The translations under genes were made by a program, and so were the position numbers. A stretch of 64,000 nucleotides of DNA, from assembly GCA_022376925.1 (NCBI GenBank), contig JAIOJX010000006.1, positions 55,213,658 through 55,277,657 of the forward strand. Reading direction: 5' to 3'. Of the stretch, positions 60,896-64,000 are shown one piece after another (the stretch's first letter is position 1; every line of letters starts with the position of its first letter). This stretch comes from Tragulus kanchil. Lineage: Eukaryota; Chordata; Mammalia; Artiodactyla; Tragulidae. The notes beneath the pieces were generated by a model. The model was given only the letters and a program-made list of their open reading frames with translations, was not told the origin of the DNA and did no database searches.

Positions 60896-61160
60896 TGGGC
60901 ACGTTACTGCGCATTTGGACAAGCCCACTGAATGCAATAGCAAGAGTGGACTATAGTGGAAAATATGGACTTTGGATGATTATGATGTGTTTGTATAGGT
61001 TCATCAGTTGTAACAAATGTACCACTTCGTTGGAAGATATTGATAATGGGTGGCAAGATGGGTTATACATGTGTGGGGCAAAGGGACATAAGAAATCCAC
61101 TCCTCAGTTTTCTGTGAACCTTACATGGCCTTCTGGAGAACTAGAGTTTTATTTTATTTT

Positions 61161-61283
61161 GTTTTACTATTTATTAGCCCTTTTTCCTTTACTGTACTGA
61201 TGTCTACCTGTATGCAGCCTTCCTTATAACATCTTAATAGTCTTAAATCTGTTTATGGCTCCATTTCTGAGTCCCTATGATTA
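61161..61283. other. Unassigned sequence
   Basis: Nothing recognised. Confidence 0.35.
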
Positions 61284-63655
61284 GTAAAGTATATTTTATA
61301 CCTCACAGTTGTCTTCTGTTAGACCACCCATGTTAAGATGTTGGATGCTTGTCCTTTCAGTATATGCCTCCATGTAAAACCAGCTCAATAAATTGTTATA
61401 GTATTCAGAGGCGGGGAATTTTCTGCTCTTGTGATTTGGGAATCATTTTCTTTCTTCCTGCAAAGAGAACAGCAGTGTAACAAGATAATTGATCTTTGGT
61501 GAGAAAACATATCCTGTAAGTGTTCTCTTAAGTTTTTTTTTTTCTCTTCCCAGTCTTTTAAGTCCTCTAAACTTTGAGTTACAAAAGTAGAGATTTTCTT
61601 TTCTTCTCACCTTTGAATGTTAGGTCTCCTTTCGTTCTAGGTGCATGTATCTCAAGTTCTCTGAATTCGTAAGCTGAAAAATGAAGTAATAAATTGGTGA
61701 CCGTCTACCTTTCTTTATGTTAATGATGAAAGAAATGTCACATCTCTGTCAAACTCGAGGACACACACTTTTTATCAATTCAAGAAAATTATATTAGGTT
61801 AGTATCTTAGTTTCATAACTGTGATTTAATTTTTCCCCACATCCTCTTTGGCACCCAGCTGTACACAGATTAGATTTATATTCATGATAGGTTTCAGGTT
61901 TTATTTTTATCTGACTGTGTATGTTTACCATTCTAGTAGTAGCATCCATTCACATTGGTTAGTGCCCATTACATTACAGTTGTAAAATATTTTTAATGTC
62001 TCCCTGGTGTGATATCTTTACACTAGTCGCTGAGCCAGTACCAGTCCCTGATGATATTTGCATTTATCTCTGGCTAATTTAGAAATATTAGAGCAAAAAA
62101 AATCAATTTATAAAACTATTCATAGCCTGTGCTGCCTAAGTTCTGGTTACAAAATATTTTTTAATTTATGAAAAAATTATAATATATATATATTTTTAAC
62201 ATTCTTACTTGGCTTACTAGAAAGATAACAACACTATATCAGTCCTCAAAATTTTTAAAAGGAGGGAAAAAGCAGTTGTTGAAATTCAAAAGTCTAGGAA
62301 CGCTAAACCTTGTCATTGTTTTCTAAGTTAATGTGTAGACTTGTTAGTGGTTCTTTATGTAGTTTCTCTAAGATTGAGGTTTGAGATATAACTTTATCCT
62401 TTGAGGTGCTGACTCTTTCTGCCTTCTTTGACATTTCCAGGAATCCTTGTAATTCTTAATTTTAATTTTCATGTAAAGTATATTTTATACCACAGTTGTC
62501 TTCTGTTAGACCACCCATGTTAAGATGTTGGATGCTTGTCCTTTCAGTATATGCCTCCATGTAAAACCAGCTCAATAAATTGTTATAGTATTCAGAGGCG
62601 GGGAATTTTCTGCTCTTGTGATTTGGGAATCATTTTCTTTCTTCCTGCAAAGAGAACAGCAGTGTAACAAGATAATTGATCTTTGGTGAGAAAACATATC
62701 CTGTAAGTGTTCTCTTAAGTTTGTTTTCTCTTCCCAGTCTTTTAAGTCCTCTAAACTTTGAGTTACAAAAGTAGAGATTTTCTTTTCTTCTCACCTTTGA
62801 ATGTTAGGTCTCCTTTCGTTCTAGGTGCATGTATCTCAAGTTCTCTGAATTCGTAAGCTGAAAAATGAAGTAATAAATTGGTGACCGTCTACCTTTCTTT
62901 ATGTTAATGATGAAAGAAATGTCACATCTCTGTCAAACTTGAGGACACACACTTTTTATCAATTCAAGAAAATTATATTAGGTTAGTATCTTAGTTTCAT
63001 AACTGTGATTTAATTTTTCCCCACATCCTCTTTGGCACCCAGCTGTACACAGATTAGATTTATATTCATGATAGGTTTCAGGTTTTATTTTTATCTGACT
63101 GTGTATGTTTACCATTCTAGTAGTAGCATCCATTCACATTGGTTAGTGCCCATTACATTACAGTTGTAAAATATTTTTAATGTCTCCCTGGTGTGATATC
63201 TTTACACTAGTCGCTGAGCCAGTACCAGTCCCTGATGATATTTGCATTTATCTCTGGCTAATTTAGAAATATTAGAGCAAAAAATCAATTTATAAAACTA
63301 TTCATAGCCTGTGCTGCCTAAGTTCTGGTTACAAAATATTTTTTAATTTATGAAAAAATTATAATATATATATATTTTTAACATTCTTACTTGGCTTACT
63401 AGAAAGATAACAACACTATATCAGTCCTCAAAATTTTTAAAAGGAGGGAAAAAGCAGTTGTTGAAATTCAAAAGTCTAGGAACGCTAAACCTTGTCATTG
63501 TTTTCTAAGTTAATGTGTAGACTTGTTAGTGGTTCTTTATGTAGTTTCTCTAAGATTGAGGTTTGAGATATAACTTTATCCTTTGAGGTGCTGACTCTTT
63601 CTGCCTTCTTTGACATTTCCAGGAATCCTTGTAATTCTTAATTTTTAATTTTCAT
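61284..63655. repeat. Direct duplication pair 19 (61284-62472 / 62473-63655)
   Basis: Offset about 1187-1189 bp. The start of copy 2 lacks two bases (tatacctcacag versus tataccacag); other differences are T- and A-run lengths (aagttttttttttt versus aagtttgtttt). No gene or repeat family recognised in the content. Confidence 0.94.
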
Positions 63656-64000
63656 TGAGACTGTTTACTTCTTATATATTTTCCTAGTTGATATTGCCTA
63701 TTTTATATTCCTCTGGTTACAAAGGCTAAGGGGATATATTAGCAGTAATGAACAGGATCTATAAATAAATTATAATTGAGGGCTCTGGTTTTCAACAACC
63801 ACTACATATTCCCCACACTGTAATTTCTCCTTTTATTGTTCCTAGAAGTCTCCATGAGCATCATGCATATGTACATTAAGTCTCTTAGGTCTCCTGATTG
63901 CATGCACTGCTGTAGCCTGTATTACTGATGAAGGTGCTTTGTCATCATCAGTAGCACCAAAGCTCACTCTTATGGATATGATGTCTGGCCAGTGATGTTA
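63656..64000. other. Unassigned sequence to the window end
   Basis: Nothing recognised. Confidence 0.35.

Larger units (their letters stand above)
57685..61160 (+). mobile_element. Old L1M, plus strand, in four nested pieces
   Basis: ORF2 text at 57685-57925 (aaaactcctagaagatagcc; ctgctgtgcaaaagacaaag); resumes at 59776 (acccaaaatatacaaagaac; acctcatcaaaaatatatat), again at 60211 and 60313 (tttatagcaactttattcac; ggcattctgggagagac), and ends near 61130-61160 in L1 3' UTR text (gaagatattgataatgggtg). The gaps are a Bov-A2, a CHR SINE, a tiny L1 and a Bov-A. Confidence 0.82.

Noticed and set aside
237..63655. The 1.1-kb duplications as a new amplification or mobile system
   Set aside because: There is no common terminal sequence, no target duplication and no encoded enzyme. 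Length is constant but content is unrelated, and errors cluster at junctions. An artefact explains all of this.
1..64000. CRISPR arrays, rRNA or tRNA genes
   Set aside because: None seen. The tRNA-like segments are SINE heads.

Overview
This is ruminant nuclear DNA, non-coding apart from one weak host-exon candidate. The evidence for a ruminant is the combination of BovB LINEs, Bov-tA/Bov-A/Bov-A2 SINEs, a tRNA-Glu-derived SINE of the cetartiodactyl CHR type, and L1 copies whose sense 3' end carries 'caacaaaactctgtaaaag'. Older mammalian repeats (MIR, L2, L1M, a Tigger-like DNA transposon) form the background. I could not fix the species. No rRNA, host tRNA gene, CRISPR array or bacterial feature was seen. 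Nearly every long open frame is L1, BovB or SINE sequence, or its antisense shadow.

The dominant structure is not a gene system. At 19 places a segment of about 0.95-1.19 kb is followed immediately, or after a short noisy spacer, by a near-identical direct copy. The junctions lie near 1320, 3650, 6561, 10571, 17069, 19094, 22340, 25527, 27365, 29086, 32175, 37100, 43671, 46841, 49725, 53934, 56030, 58149 and 62472. The copies ignore content (unique DNA, L1, LTR and SINE alike), have nearly constant length, differ mainly by small indels, and carry clustered errors near the junctions. This is best read as unmerged sequence overlaps (an assembly artefact). About 21 kb of the 64 kb is then redundant and the real locus is about 43 kb.

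Layout. 1-5400: BovB remnants arranged as an inverted pair, then a possible last-exon pair of a membrane protein (about 4728-5074). 5400-15960: L2, MIR, a three-unit SINE array inserted in a MIR, and a truncated BovB. 15960-18780: MIR and L2 remnants. 18779-31203: a minus-strand, apparently full-length L1 (about 6.8 kb once duplications and an inserted SINE are removed) with degraded ORF1 and ORF2, a possible short 3' transduction, and its 5' UTR at about 30640-31203. 31213-31817: a second, twin-primed L1 at the same target sequence. 31.8-40.8 kb: BovB, old L1M, L2, Bov SINEs and CHR SINEs. 40867-41737: a plus-strand 3' L1 fragment. 42.1-46.4 kb: an old L1M carrying a solo class-I-like LTR and a BovB. 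48.4-48.9 kb: Tigger-like element. 51.0-51.9 kb: CHR SINE and L2. 52-57 kb: mostly unassigned. 57.2-61.1 kb: an old plus-strand L1 carrying a Bov-A2, which itself carries a 422-bp solo LTR with a perfect 6-bp target duplication. 61.1-64 kb: nothing recognised.

The locus is a record of nested retrotransposition, and its tandem duplications should be removed before any biological interpretation. I found no convincing new biological system.
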